Both the position numbers and the translations under genes were made by a program. 64,000 bases of DNA from Rufibacter sp. XAAS-G3-1. Its GTDB lineage: Bacteria; Bacteroidota; Bacteroidia; Cytophagales; Hymenobacteraceae. The notes under the pieces are model-generated. The model ran no database searches, was not told where the DNA came from, and saw nothing but the letters and a program-made list of their open reading frames with translations. Numbering within the stretch: position 1 is the first letter of the stretch; each line of letters begins with the position of its first letter. The stretch lies in NCBI RefSeq assembly GCF_013623775.1, contig NZ_JABFAM010000003.1, positions 1-64,000 of the forward strand. Direction: 5' to 3'. Below are positions 1 to 7,383 of the stretch, piece by piece.

Positions 1-91
1 AGGAACCCAGCAGCCGCTCAAGGGAGCCGCTGCGGTTGTAGTGCGTGACCAGCAACGTGACATCTGGAAAATAATAGGGGGCGCTCGCCAT
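1..91 (-). CDS. Glycosyltransferase family 2, N-terminal fragment cut by the window edge
   Basis: An ATG on the minus strand at 91 opens a frame that stays open to the left edge (30 codons). It begins MASAPYYFPDVTLLVTHYNR, followed by SGSLERLLGS. The stretch of hydrophobic beta strand followed by THYNR and a helix matches the beginning of GT-A fold family 2 glycosyltransferases, where V(T/S)xxxxxYN precedes the nucleotide-binding loop. The rest of the gene lies outside the window. It is oriented like the polysaccharide genes to its right but is separated from them by a repeat-filled gap of about 430 bp, so it probably belongs to the same functional region without certainly sharing a transcript. 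The call rests on 30 residues only. Confidence 0.6.
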   Translation of the reverse strand, partial: MASAPYYFPDVTLLVTHYNRSGSLERLLGS

Positions 92-124
92 ATTTAAAAG
101 TTCAGTGGGGATACTACTTGTATA

Positions 125-327
125 GAACCTGTTTAGAGTTTCTCATTAACTGGCCTTTATAGCAATTCCTCTGGTGCAAGCCTCCGCTGGTGCCGTCATT
201 TTTAAGCTATTTTCATGAAAATAGGCCAAAAACAAGGGAGTTATTTGTACACTGTCGCAAGCGTCCGCTGGTACCGTCGTTTTTAGGCTACTTTTATGAA
301 AACAGGCATAAAACACTAAACAGCTTC
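125..327 (+). repeat. ~202-bp terminal-inverted-repeat element, left copy
   Basis: This stretch begins GAACCTGTTTAGAGTTT and ends with the near complement AAACACTAAACAGCTTC, so it has its own ~17-bp terminal inverted repeats. Inside are two copies of a small hairpin (arms near 200-235 and 281-312) separated by a GCAAGCGTCCGCTGG-type segment. The reverse complement of 12221-12422 follows it almost base for base in layout. No credible gene is present. It fills most of the gap between the two glycosyltransferase genes; 328-517 holds nothing else I recognise. Confidence 0.75.
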
Positions 328-517
328 ATAGTTACAAAGGATTTCTGCTTGTACAAAATGCCAGACACCTTTACCTCCCCAAACTTCAGGCTATAGAATT
401 TGTAAGTTGATTGATCTTGTGAGTTAATTACCTTGCCGTTAGCACCACCCCAAAGACACCTCGTTTTGTCATGAGATTAGCCTGTTTCTAGTCTCTTTTT
501 TCAAAAACACAACCAAA

Positions 518-1372
518 CTACTCCATCATACTCATATCTTTTGGCATTTTTGAATTGAAATTGCCCTTAAAACGCTTTGCTTCAATTAAGATCCTTTCTT
601 TCAAAACTTGAGAAAATGAGCCGCTACGTTTCAAAGTTCTTGGTTCAGTCCAGGCTCTGGCTTTATTGGAGCGAACTTGTTTGATTTTACCATATTTCAT
701 CAAACCCAGGCAAAGCATGCCATCATCTCCCCTCCATTTTGAAGGAACAAATCCCACCTTCATACCATGTTCTTTAACAAAGCCCATGCTTAACCCAAAG
801 GAATTATAATATGGCCGTTTGATGTGCCTTATCTCAGCAAACATGTCCTTCATAATCTCAAGTAAAGTTAACTTCCATCTAGGGAATCCTTCTTCACTTA
901 TAAATGAATACCTGCCATACACACAAACTACATTGGGCTGTCTAAGGACATCCATCATTTCATCTACCCAGCAAGAGGGATAATAACAATCTGCATCTGC
1001 TAATAGAATGTATTTACCAGCGGCGTGTTCCATGCCCAGTTGACGCGCAAATCCACACCCCTGCTTAGGTTGGAACAACCGTTTTATGTGCAAGTTGTCC
1101 ATTGTATCCTGGGTTCTATCCTGAGAATTGTTGTTAATGACAATTATTTCAAATGGAATCTGCGTTTTCATTTTTGACAGACTCGCTATAGTTCTGAGCA
1201 AATTAACTTCCTCATTCCAAGCGGTCATCACAATGCTCACCAAAGGCTCCTTACTTAGCACCTTATCTAAGTCACTATTTATCTTGTCAAATACATGAGA
1301 AGGTATCTGGTCAAAGTTGTCATATTCAAACTTTAACTCATCTATCCACTCTGGATTTTTTAATTGTCTCAT
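518..1372 (-). CDS. Glycosyltransferase family 2
   Basis: The protein has 284 residues and a soluble GT-A fold. The nucleotide-binding start is PLVSIVMTAWNEEVN (about residues 43-57), IIVINNNSQDRTQ forms the second strand, and LLADADCYYP supplies the DxD metal/UDP-sugar motif. Such enzymes transfer a sugar from an activated nucleotide donor onto a lipid-linked glycan on the cytoplasmic face. It is the last gene of the minus-strand polysaccharide cluster, 110 bp after the acetyltransferase gene. The donor and linkage cannot be read from sequence. Length is normal for the family, and no membrane segment is evident. Confidence 0.85.
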   Translation of the reverse strand: MRQLKNPEWIDELKFEYDNFDQIPSHVFDKINSDLDKVLSKEPLVSIVMTAWNEEVNLLRTIASLSKMKTQIPFEIIVINNNSQDRTQDTMDNLHIKRLFQPKQGCGFARQLGMEHAAGKYILLADADCYYPSCWVDEMMDVLRQPNVVCVYGRYSFISEEGFPRWKLTLLEIMKDMFAEIRHIKRPYYNSFGLSMGFVKEHGMKVGFVPSKWRGDDGMLCLGLMKYGKIKQVRSNKARAWTEPRTLKRSGSFSQVLKERILIEAKRFKGNFNSKMPKDMSMME

Positions 1373-1482
1373 AACAAGCTCTTTAGCGTTGAAATTAGGC
1401 CATTGCCCGGCACTTTAATTAAATAATATTGAAATGCAAAAGTCGGTATTTTCTTCGGTTATCATCTAAAGAGCTAACCTTT

Positions 1483-2148
1483 CTAAACACCAATCTCTTT
1501 TCCTTTAAGTATGCCCTGGTTTTTATCAATCTTCTGGACTTTCTCCCATACAGCAAGGGCTGGGTTATACTCTTTCAATAAACGGGCTGGATTGCCCCCT
1601 ACTATGGAGAAAGGCGGAACATCTTTGGTGACCACACTGCCTGCTGCCACTACTGAATGTTTTCCTATTCGTACGCCAGCCGTAATTACAGCATTGGCTC
1701 CAATCCAGCAATCATCTTCGATAACAATTTCAGCGGTGGTACAAGGCTGGTCTTTTATAGGCATGTGTACGTTTTCATACCCATGATTTAACCCTGAAAT
1801 AACTACATGTTGGGCAATTATAACATGATTGCCTATAGTGACCGGGCCAATTACTACATCAAACAGACCTACAAATGTATCATCGCCTATGTGCACATGC
1901 CCCATCCCGTTATTCACTACGGCATAGTCTTCAATCACAGAGCCGCTACCAACCTTGAAAGAATTGAAAGGCAGAACATCTAACCGCGATTTGCCCCGAA
2001 ATACTGCATTGGCTCCTTTTTTGTGATAAAAAGGATTCATAAACTGCTGCACCCACCAGCGTGGTCTAGCCTGGTTCTTAGGCATCAACAGATAAAGAGC
2101 CAATGCCTTTAGCCGGGGATCTCCCTTTATTTTTTGTATGTAGCTCAA
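1483..2148 (-). CDS. Left-handed beta-helix (hexapeptide) acyltransferase
   Basis: The protein has 221 residues. From about residue 60 to 190 it shows imperfect hexapeptide repeats of the [LIV]-G-x4 type (VHIGDDTFVG, VTIGNHVIIAQ, CWIGANAVITAGVRIGKHSV) and ends the helix with VVTKDVPPFSIVGGNPARLL, the classic coenzyme A site of WcaF/LacA/NodL-like O-acetyltransferases. The loop HVVISGLNHGYEN carries the probable catalytic His. Its likely role is acetylation of a sugar in the exopolysaccharide made by the flanking glycosyltransferases. The N-terminal ~55 residues are not part of the helix and are basic, possibly membrane-associated. Confidence 0.87.
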   Translation of the reverse strand: MSYIQKIKGDPRLKALALYLLMPKNQARPRWWVQQFMNPFYHKKGANAVFRGKSRLDVLPFNSFKVGSGSVIEDYAVVNNGMGHVHIGDDTFVGLFDVVIGPVTIGNHVIIAQHVVISGLNHGYENVHMPIKDQPCTTAEIVIEDDCWIGANAVITAGVRIGKHSVVAAGSVVTKDVPPFSIVGGNPARLLKEYNPALAVWEKVQKIDKNQGILKGKEIGV

Positions 2149-2208
2149 TTCGTTACTTCTTTAACAATTCTGAATGACCTCTTCGCGATACACAATAAAT
2201 GCTTAACC

Positions 2209-3396
2209 CTATTGGCTAATACTTGTAGAAGGAATCACTGCCCTGTCAGCCTTCTCCCAGGCAGCTGGTTGAGCATTTCTTACAAACCTGAAGAATCCTG
2301 CAAAAACCGCCACATTCATCATGCTGAAATATAGGGGAAGTAATAGAACTTTAATTTTCTTGCCTTTTACCTCTGCTTGCCAACCCAACCAGGAGGCTAG
2401 ATAGAAAAGCACTTGTGAAACAAAAAGAAAAGTATAGATGCCACTTTTGTCCCAAGCAAGCAGCAAGCTTATTGGTAGCATAAGGGCAAGCATCAGCGGA
2501 GCTAAACTCCAGCGGAGCACTCGGTGTGATACGTAAAGGAACGTAACCAGAGGTTGGTTGAACGGATTTAGCAAAGCGCCTAACCGCACCATTGACTGCC
2601 ACCCTCCTGCGCAAATTCTTACTTTGCGTTTCATTTCTTCAGCTATGGAGGTAGAAGGAGTCTCTGACGCATAAGCACTTGGTTCATATACCACCTTAAA
2701 CCCTTTTTCCACTATTCTCAATGATTGGACAAAGTCATCTAGGATAGTATCTTTTTCAAGAGGTTGGAACAAGTCTGTTCTAAAGGAGACTAACTCACCA
2801 GCAGCTCCCATCAGGCTATAGATATCTGAATCGCATTTCTTTAGAAAGGACTCATATTTCCAATACATGCCCTCTCCGGCCCCAGGTGAAGAATCAAGGG
2901 AGAGTACCTTCTTTTCTCCTGATACCGCCCCAACACTCTGGTCTTGGTAATGCTTCACCATTTCCCTAACCGCTTCCTTGTTTAAAAAAGAATTACAGTC
3001 TGTGAAAATTACGTACGGAGTCTTTACAAATTGCATGGCTCTATTTTCTGCCATTGCTTTCCCTCCCCTAACAGGAGAGTGTAAGTGCAGGATTTGAGGA
3101 TAGTTCGCCAATACTTCGGCAGCATTGTCTGTGGAACCATCGGTAATAAAGACAATTTGAAGCTTTGCAGCCGGGTAATCCAAAGACAAACAATTTTCAA
3201 TCTTACTTTCCAGAATGGGGGCTTCATTGTAGGCTGGCACCACAAGGGTAACTTCAGGCTCATACACTCTTAATACCTTGGGCTCTGTTAAGGCTACTTT
3301 AAGTTTAGCCAAAAACCACGCCACTACAGCGTATCCAAAGTAAGTATAGAATACAATAGCTAAAGCAACCCAAAAGGTAATCTCAAGAACTTCCAT
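2209..3396 (-). CDS. Membrane glycosyltransferase family 2
   Basis: The protein has 395 residues. One transmembrane helix lies near the N-terminus (about residues 6-28) and several near the C-terminus (about 290-375), with the GT2 catalytic domain between. VTLVVPAYNEAPIL opens the domain, FITDGSTDN follows, and YVIFTDCNSFLN occupies the DxD/DxN position. A later segment, DDFVQSLRIVEKGFKVVYEP, matches the acceptor-side region of processive or polyprenyl-linked GT2 enzymes. It is tail-to-head with the acetyltransferase gene (60-bp gap). Function as a polymer-backbone or side-chain transferase is inferred from context. Confidence 0.85.
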   Translation of the reverse strand: MEVLEITFWVALAIVFYTYFGYAVVAWFLAKLKVALTEPKVLRVYEPEVTLVVPAYNEAPILESKIENCLSLDYPAAKLQIVFITDGSTDNAAEVLANYPQILHLHSPVRGGKAMAENRAMQFVKTPYVIFTDCNSFLNKEAVREMVKHYQDQSVGAVSGEKKVLSLDSSPGAGEGMYWKYESFLKKCDSDIYSLMGAAGELVSFRTDLFQPLEKDTILDDFVQSLRIVEKGFKVVYEPSAYASETPSTSIAEEMKRKVRICAGGWQSMVRLGALLNPFNQPLVTFLYVSHRVLRWSLAPLMLALMLPISLLLAWDKSGIYTFLFVSQVLFYLASWLGWQAEVKGKKIKVLLLPLYFSMMNVAVFAGFFRFVRNAQPAAWEKADRAVIPSTSISQ

Positions 3397-3417
3397 TATA
3401 CGTATTACTTAAGCTAA

Positions 3418-3510
3418 CTAATTTTGATTCTTCTTGCTGGTATTCAGCCCACTTATGAAACCTATCACTAAGAAAACCAAGGCTGGGAAAGTAAAAATCT
3501 CGAAAGGCAT
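3418..3510 (-). CDS. 30-residue single-span membrane peptide (putative)
   Basis: A complete small frame begins at an ATG at 3510 and ends at a TAG at 3418, in the same direction as the flanking glycosyltransferase genes and filling the gap between them. The peptide starts MPFEIFTFPALVFLVIG and ends with the polar basic tail TSKKNQN. One hydrophobic helix of about 15-17 residues is followed by Lys-Lys, which predicts an inner-membrane peptide with a cytoplasmic C-terminus. I do not recognise a family. Position in the cluster and composition favour a real gene, but so short a frame can arise by chance. Confidence 0.4.
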   Translation of the reverse strand: MPFEIFTFPALVFLVIGFISGLNTSKKNQN

Positions 3511-3531
3511 ATCATTAAAAATTTTGTAATG

Positions 3532-4737
3532 TCAAATATTCACTTCGGTAGACACAGCTTTCACCTTATGCGGAGTTGAAAGGAAAGATGTTTTAGCTTT
3601 CTTGAGTTGAAACAATGCTTTTACCATACAGAACAGGGCGTAAGGAAGCTGGAACATAGCTTGCCATAGCCTCTTGCTCTTATAAAAACGTGCTGGCAAA
3701 GCAATAAACAAAGCGGCACTAAGCATGAATAACTGCACTGCCCAAAAGAGTGGAGACGGGCCTACCGGCAGAATGAAGGAAGACAGGAAAAAAACGCCTA
3801 GAATACCTATCAAAAGCACCCTGGGAACTAAGAATGCTTGCACAACTTTGTTAAAGAATTCAAAGTTACCGTGTCTTATCAGTTGGATCACACCTTCTGC
3901 GGCATACTTTTTAAGGAACTCTACCTGGGCAGCAATCCACCTTGTTCTCTGTTGAGTAAAGACTTTGGCATTTTCTATTTTCTCGTCATAAACAAACACC
4001 TTATCCAGGTAGCATATCTTTTCCTGATCTTTCACAATTCTGAAATCCAGCTCTTTGTCTTCACCAACTGTTTCCCCTATTCCAATCAAGAGTTCTTTCA
4101 GGTATGTAAACCCAAAAGCCATACCAGAACCAATCAAGGCAGAAGACATACCAATTGCATAATGCCCTTTCCTATAGATGTGGTTGTTTATTTCTTCATT
4201 GCATGCATCTAGGAAGGCGAATGAAGAATCCATGTTCTTGGCTGTCCTATGCGCCTGAACTACTCTGTAGCCTGCTCCAAAGGCTTTATTAACCTCCTGC
4301 ATGAAATCAGACCCCATGATATTATCAACATCCAAAATGGCAGCAATATCATACGTTTTATCTGGTATTTGATCAAGTGCAGCAGAAAGTGCTTTTCCCT
4401 TCGTACTTTTCTCAAAAGCTACTTCTATAACTTTTACACCTGTACTTTTCAGTTTTACAATAGTCTCAGGTTGTAAGCCATCTGCTATAACAAACACATC
4501 AAATTCTCCAGCATAGTTGTGGTTTAAGGCAGCCTGACTTGTCTCTATCACCACTTCATTTTCACGATATGCTGGTATCAGAATACAGAAACGGCGGCTC
4601 TTCTTTACCATTACCTGTAAAGGCTTGATTTTCCTGTGGCCAGCTAATGAGAAGAAAAGCAAATAGCAACAATTAAACAAAAGGTAAATCCCTATGCTAT
4701 AAAGTATGCTATTCCCGAGTAATTCAATTAGAAACAT
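3532..4737 (-). CDS. Processive-type membrane glycosyltransferase family 2
   Basis: About 401 residues from the ATG at 4737; an upstream ATG at 4785 would add 16 residues. I prefer 4737 because the first transmembrane helix (FLIELLGNSILYS) then starts at once. The catalytic domain carries FCILIPAYRENEVV, VFVIADGL and the DxD motif AAILDVDNIMG. Around residue 265-275 it has QQRTRW, the Q(Q/R)xRW signature of processive enzymes of the cellulose/hyaluronan/chitin synthase type, followed by C-terminal membrane helices. It therefore may polymerise a backbone rather than add one sugar. Confidence 0.85.
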   Translation of the reverse strand: MFLIELLGNSILYSIGIYLLFNCCYLLFFSLAGHRKIKPLQVMVKKSRRFCILIPAYRENEVVIETSQAALNHNYAGEFDVFVIADGLQPETIVKLKSTGVKVIEVAFEKSTKGKALSAALDQIPDKTYDIAAILDVDNIMGSDFMQEVNKAFGAGYRVVQAHRTAKNMDSSFAFLDACNEEINNHIYRKGHYAIGMSSALIGSGMAFGFTYLKELLIGIGETVGEDKELDFRIVKDQEKICYLDKVFVYDEKIENAKVFTQQRTRWIAAQVEFLKKYAAEGVIQLIRHGNFEFFNKVVQAFLVPRVLLIGILGVFFLSSFILPVGPSPLFWAVQLFMLSAALFIALPARFYKSKRLWQAMFQLPYALFCMVKALFQLKKAKTSFLSTPHKVKAVSTEVNI

Positions 4738-4865
4738 AACTGTATTCAACTCCTTACTTAAACAAATATTTGTTAACAACTGCACCCATACCTCTACTTA
4801 TTCAGAATTTAGTAGTGAAAGATGTTTCTGAAAGGCTTTTTGACACTTTTGATACTATTTTGTGG

Positions 4866-5816
4866 CTAGATTGGTAGAACTAACTCTTCAGGTTTGTTCC
4901 TATTGCTGGAAGTGAACTGGTTCGCCTTGTGAATGTCATAGTGAGTTAAGTTCCACCATAAGCCTCGTCCAATAGCCTTTAGGTGTTTTCCTTCTAATTG
5001 GATGCTAAACTCCAGCAACTTCTTAGGAACTGCGGCCAATAGAAAAATTAGAATGCTTGTCCATAACGGCCAACCGGTGATGTTTCTTCTTATGAAAAGC
5101 AATCTGTTCCTGTTCATATAGTAAGTTTTTAAAACCGATGACTTACCTACAGACACAGATTCTTTATGATAGACGGTAGACTCGCCTACATACTGGCAAG
5201 TATACCCGGCCCTTTTGATCATCTCGCACCAGTCTAGTTCTTCATAATACAGGAAGTACAGCTCTGGCATTAAGCCCACCTTTTTGATCACTTCCATTGG
5301 CACCATCATGGCAGCACCATCTGCCAGTACAGTAGGAACCGTGATGTTATATTGCCCATTGTCGCTCTCTAATTGACCAATGGTGACACTCCTACCTGTC
5401 CATGAATTAATGCCTTTAGAGCCCGCATATTGAATCAACCCATCAGTGTCATAATAAATGATTTTAGGCGATGCTATCCCAACTTTACTATCCTGCTGAA
5501 AAAGGCTTACTAAGGGTTCTAAAAAGTTGGGCTCTACCTCAGTATCATTATTTAGAAAGAGAAGCAATTCGCCAGAAGCATTAGCTATTCCCAGATTGTT
5601 CCCACCGGCAAAGCCTAAGTTGACAGAAGATCTTATAAGCTTCACTTCTGGGTACAGATCCTTTATCAAAGTAGGGTCATCTGTAGGCGAAGCATTGTCT
5701 ACTACTATAATCTCAATGTTAGGGTAACTAACCTTCCGGAGCGAAGACACCATGTCACAGGTCACTGCCGCCTGGTTATAATTCACCGAGATAATGGAAA
5801 CAAGTGGGCTATGCAT
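4866..5816 (-). CDS. Rhamnosyltransferase-like glycosyltransferase family 2
   Basis: The protein has 316 residues and is close in layout to WbbL/RfbN-type GT2 enzymes (COG1216). PLVSIISVNYNQ opens it, IIVVDNASPTDDP and RSSVNLGFAGGNNLGI form the nucleotide site, and LLFLNNDTEVEP is the DxD equivalent. The segment YYEELDWCEMIKRAGY is the typical ED/acceptor region. One hydrophobic stretch near residue 245-262 suggests membrane attachment. Its start overlaps the end of the upstream Wzy-like gene by 8 bp, which indicates cotranscription and translational coupling. Confidence 0.87.
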   Translation of the reverse strand: MHSPLVSIISVNYNQAAVTCDMVSSLRKVSYPNIEIIVVDNASPTDDPTLIKDLYPEVKLIRSSVNLGFAGGNNLGIANASGELLLFLNNDTEVEPNFLEPLVSLFQQDSKVGIASPKIIYYDTDGLIQYAGSKGINSWTGRSVTIGQLESDNGQYNITVPTVLADGAAMMVPMEVIKKVGLMPELYFLYYEELDWCEMIKRAGYTCQYVGESTVYHKESVSVGKSSVLKTYYMNRNRLLFIRRNITGWPLWTSILIFLLAAVPKKLLEFSIQLEGKHLKAIGRGLWWNLTHYDIHKANQFTSSNRNKPEELVLPI

Positions 5817-7251
5817 TGGTATTTGATAATTGTGCTTCTCTATCTAGCTTAGGCCCCAAGAAAATAAAGGCAAAGGAAACAAATAGAATCATAGAAGACG
5901 GAAACATATTCATAATCTCGTTTCCATAACTGCTTATGATAATTCCTGTGAAGCCTGCAGTAAGAGCAGTCAATTTAAATCGTAAACCTCTGTCTTTGGT
6001 ATTCCATACAATCCCACAGCTTTTCCCTATTATGTACATCATCATACTTATCCAAATCACGAAGCCTACAATGCCATACTCCGCCCAGACCTTTACCCAA
6101 TAACTATCTGGTGGAATAGAAGCAAGGTAAGTGCCAGAGTTGTACTTTACACCGGAATACCCCATGGCACCTACCCCACCTCCAAAAGGGCGTGACTGTA
6201 AGTAATCCTGAAGCTTCATTTGGTTACTTAACCTGATATTGAAGGAGGCATCGTTTGCGTTAAGGGCAGAACGCATCCTTCTTATTTCAAAGTGGCTTTC
6301 ACCTATGAAAGTAAACTTCAGGAAGCAAAACCCTACCACAGCAATTACAAGGGCTATTCCTATTACTTTAAGGTTCTTATTGATTAACAAAACTACTCCT
6401 AAGCCAACAAATAGCGTAAAAATAGCACCTCTAGTTCCTGAAATAGATTCACCATACAAGAAAGCAAGTGCGGCTAAACCACACAAAATTCTCTTCCACT
6501 TTTTAAAAGGCCCCAACGCTAACGTAAATGCAATTACAAACATCTGAGCCTGAGAAGCACCAAACTGGCTTGCATCTGAGTAGAATGAAAAAACACGTAA
6601 CTCTCCCCAAATTAGGTGGGTCAAATACCCATAAGTATCTAACCATTCAGATTCACCTGGAAACAATCCAAGGGTAATCTGTTTAATCCCGTTAGCCGTA
6701 GCCAACAGAGACATACAAATAAGAAGAATTAAAAATGTATTTAAGTCTTTTTTTGTATTGAAAATAACCATGCAAAGGGGCACAGTTAAAATCCAAAGCA
6801 GATGGTAGCGTACCTCAACCATCCAGCCCAGCAAACTAGAACCAGCTGGGTTAAATAATTCGAGAACATTTATCAGCATCCAGATTGCTCCAAGAACGCA
6901 GATTTCATTCCTAAGATATGACCAATCGTACTGCTTAGTAGTATGGAAAATAGCAGCCAACCAGGTAAGCACAAGTAAACCTTCAATAACATATAAGTAT
7001 TGAAAGTGTCCAATTTCTCTGGTAAATAAGATATAAATAAAGCAGTAGATAATGAAAGAGACAATACCTACTCTGGGCTCTCTGAAAATGGCATAAATAA
7101 AGGGTAAGGTAAGTAAAGCGGCTAGTAATAACCCTGGCAGCAGAAAACCAACCTGAGCTGTCAACCAGCCAATACCAATAGCAGCAATAACTACAAATGG
7201 TATTAAAAAGTATGATGTTCTTTTGTTTGAAGATGTTGCAATCTGCTCCAT
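5809..7251 (-). CDS. O-antigen ligase/polymerase (Wzy-like) integral membrane protein
   Basis: The 480-residue protein is almost wholly hydrophobic, with roughly 11-12 predicted membrane helices. The large periplasmic loop between about residues 320 and 390 contains RLSNQMKLQDYLQSRPFGGG, a pattern typical of WaaL/Wzy family proteins, where the conserved Arg and Gly-rich turn precede the loop. SISGTRGAIFTLFVG is the other conserved block. It probably polymerises lipid-linked repeat units in the periplasm, working with the Wzz-like protein encoded upstream. No flippase (Wzx) gene is visible in the window. Confidence 0.83.
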   Translation of the reverse strand: MEQIATSSNKRTSYFLIPFVVIAAIGIGWLTAQVGFLLPGLLLAALLTLPFIYAIFREPRVGIVSFIIYCFIYILFTREIGHFQYLYVIEGLLVLTWLAAIFHTTKQYDWSYLRNEICVLGAIWMLINVLELFNPAGSSLLGWMVEVRYHLLWILTVPLCMVIFNTKKDLNTFLILLICMSLLATANGIKQITLGLFPGESEWLDTYGYLTHLIWGELRVFSFYSDASQFGASQAQMFVIAFTLALGPFKKWKRILCGLAALAFLYGESISGTRGAIFTLFVGLGVVLLINKNLKVIGIALVIAVVGFCFLKFTFIGESHFEIRRMRSALNANDASFNIRLSNQMKLQDYLQSRPFGGGVGAMGYSGVKYNSGTYLASIPPDSYWVKVWAEYGIVGFVIWISMMMYIIGKSCGIVWNTKDRGLRFKLTALTAGFTGIIISSYGNEIMNMFPSSMILFVSFAFIFLGPKLDREAQLSNTNA

Positions 7252-7300
7252 GGAGATATATTCCTTTGTGCTATATAGTAAGTAACCGACTTTGCTTTAT

Positions 7301-7357
7301 TAGTCTCTTTCCACCACAGATTAACAACTTTATTGTTTCTGCGGTGGAAAGAGACTA
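7301..7357. repeat. Hairpin in the gap between co-polymerase and polymerase genes
   Basis: Arms TAGTCTCTTTCCACC.CAGA and TCTG.GGTGGAAAGAGACTA pair over about 19 bp with one mismatch and a 17-nt A+T-rich loop. It has no U-run on either side, so it is more likely an mRNA stability or processing element inside the polysaccharide transcript than a strong terminator. It could lower expression of downstream glycosyltransferases relative to the co-polymerase gene. Confidence 0.55.
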
Positions 7358-7383
7358 TATAAAAGTGTTTGGGGAGAAAGCTC

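Noticed and set aside
199-328. CRISPR-like array
   Set aside because: Repeated hairpins are present but spacing is irregular, repeats are degenerate, and no cas gene is in the window.
190-396. Plus-strand open frame of 68 codons
   Set aside because: It lies across the ~202-bp repeat and starts by translating its hairpins twice (PSFLSYF, then PSFLGYF); no family resemblance.
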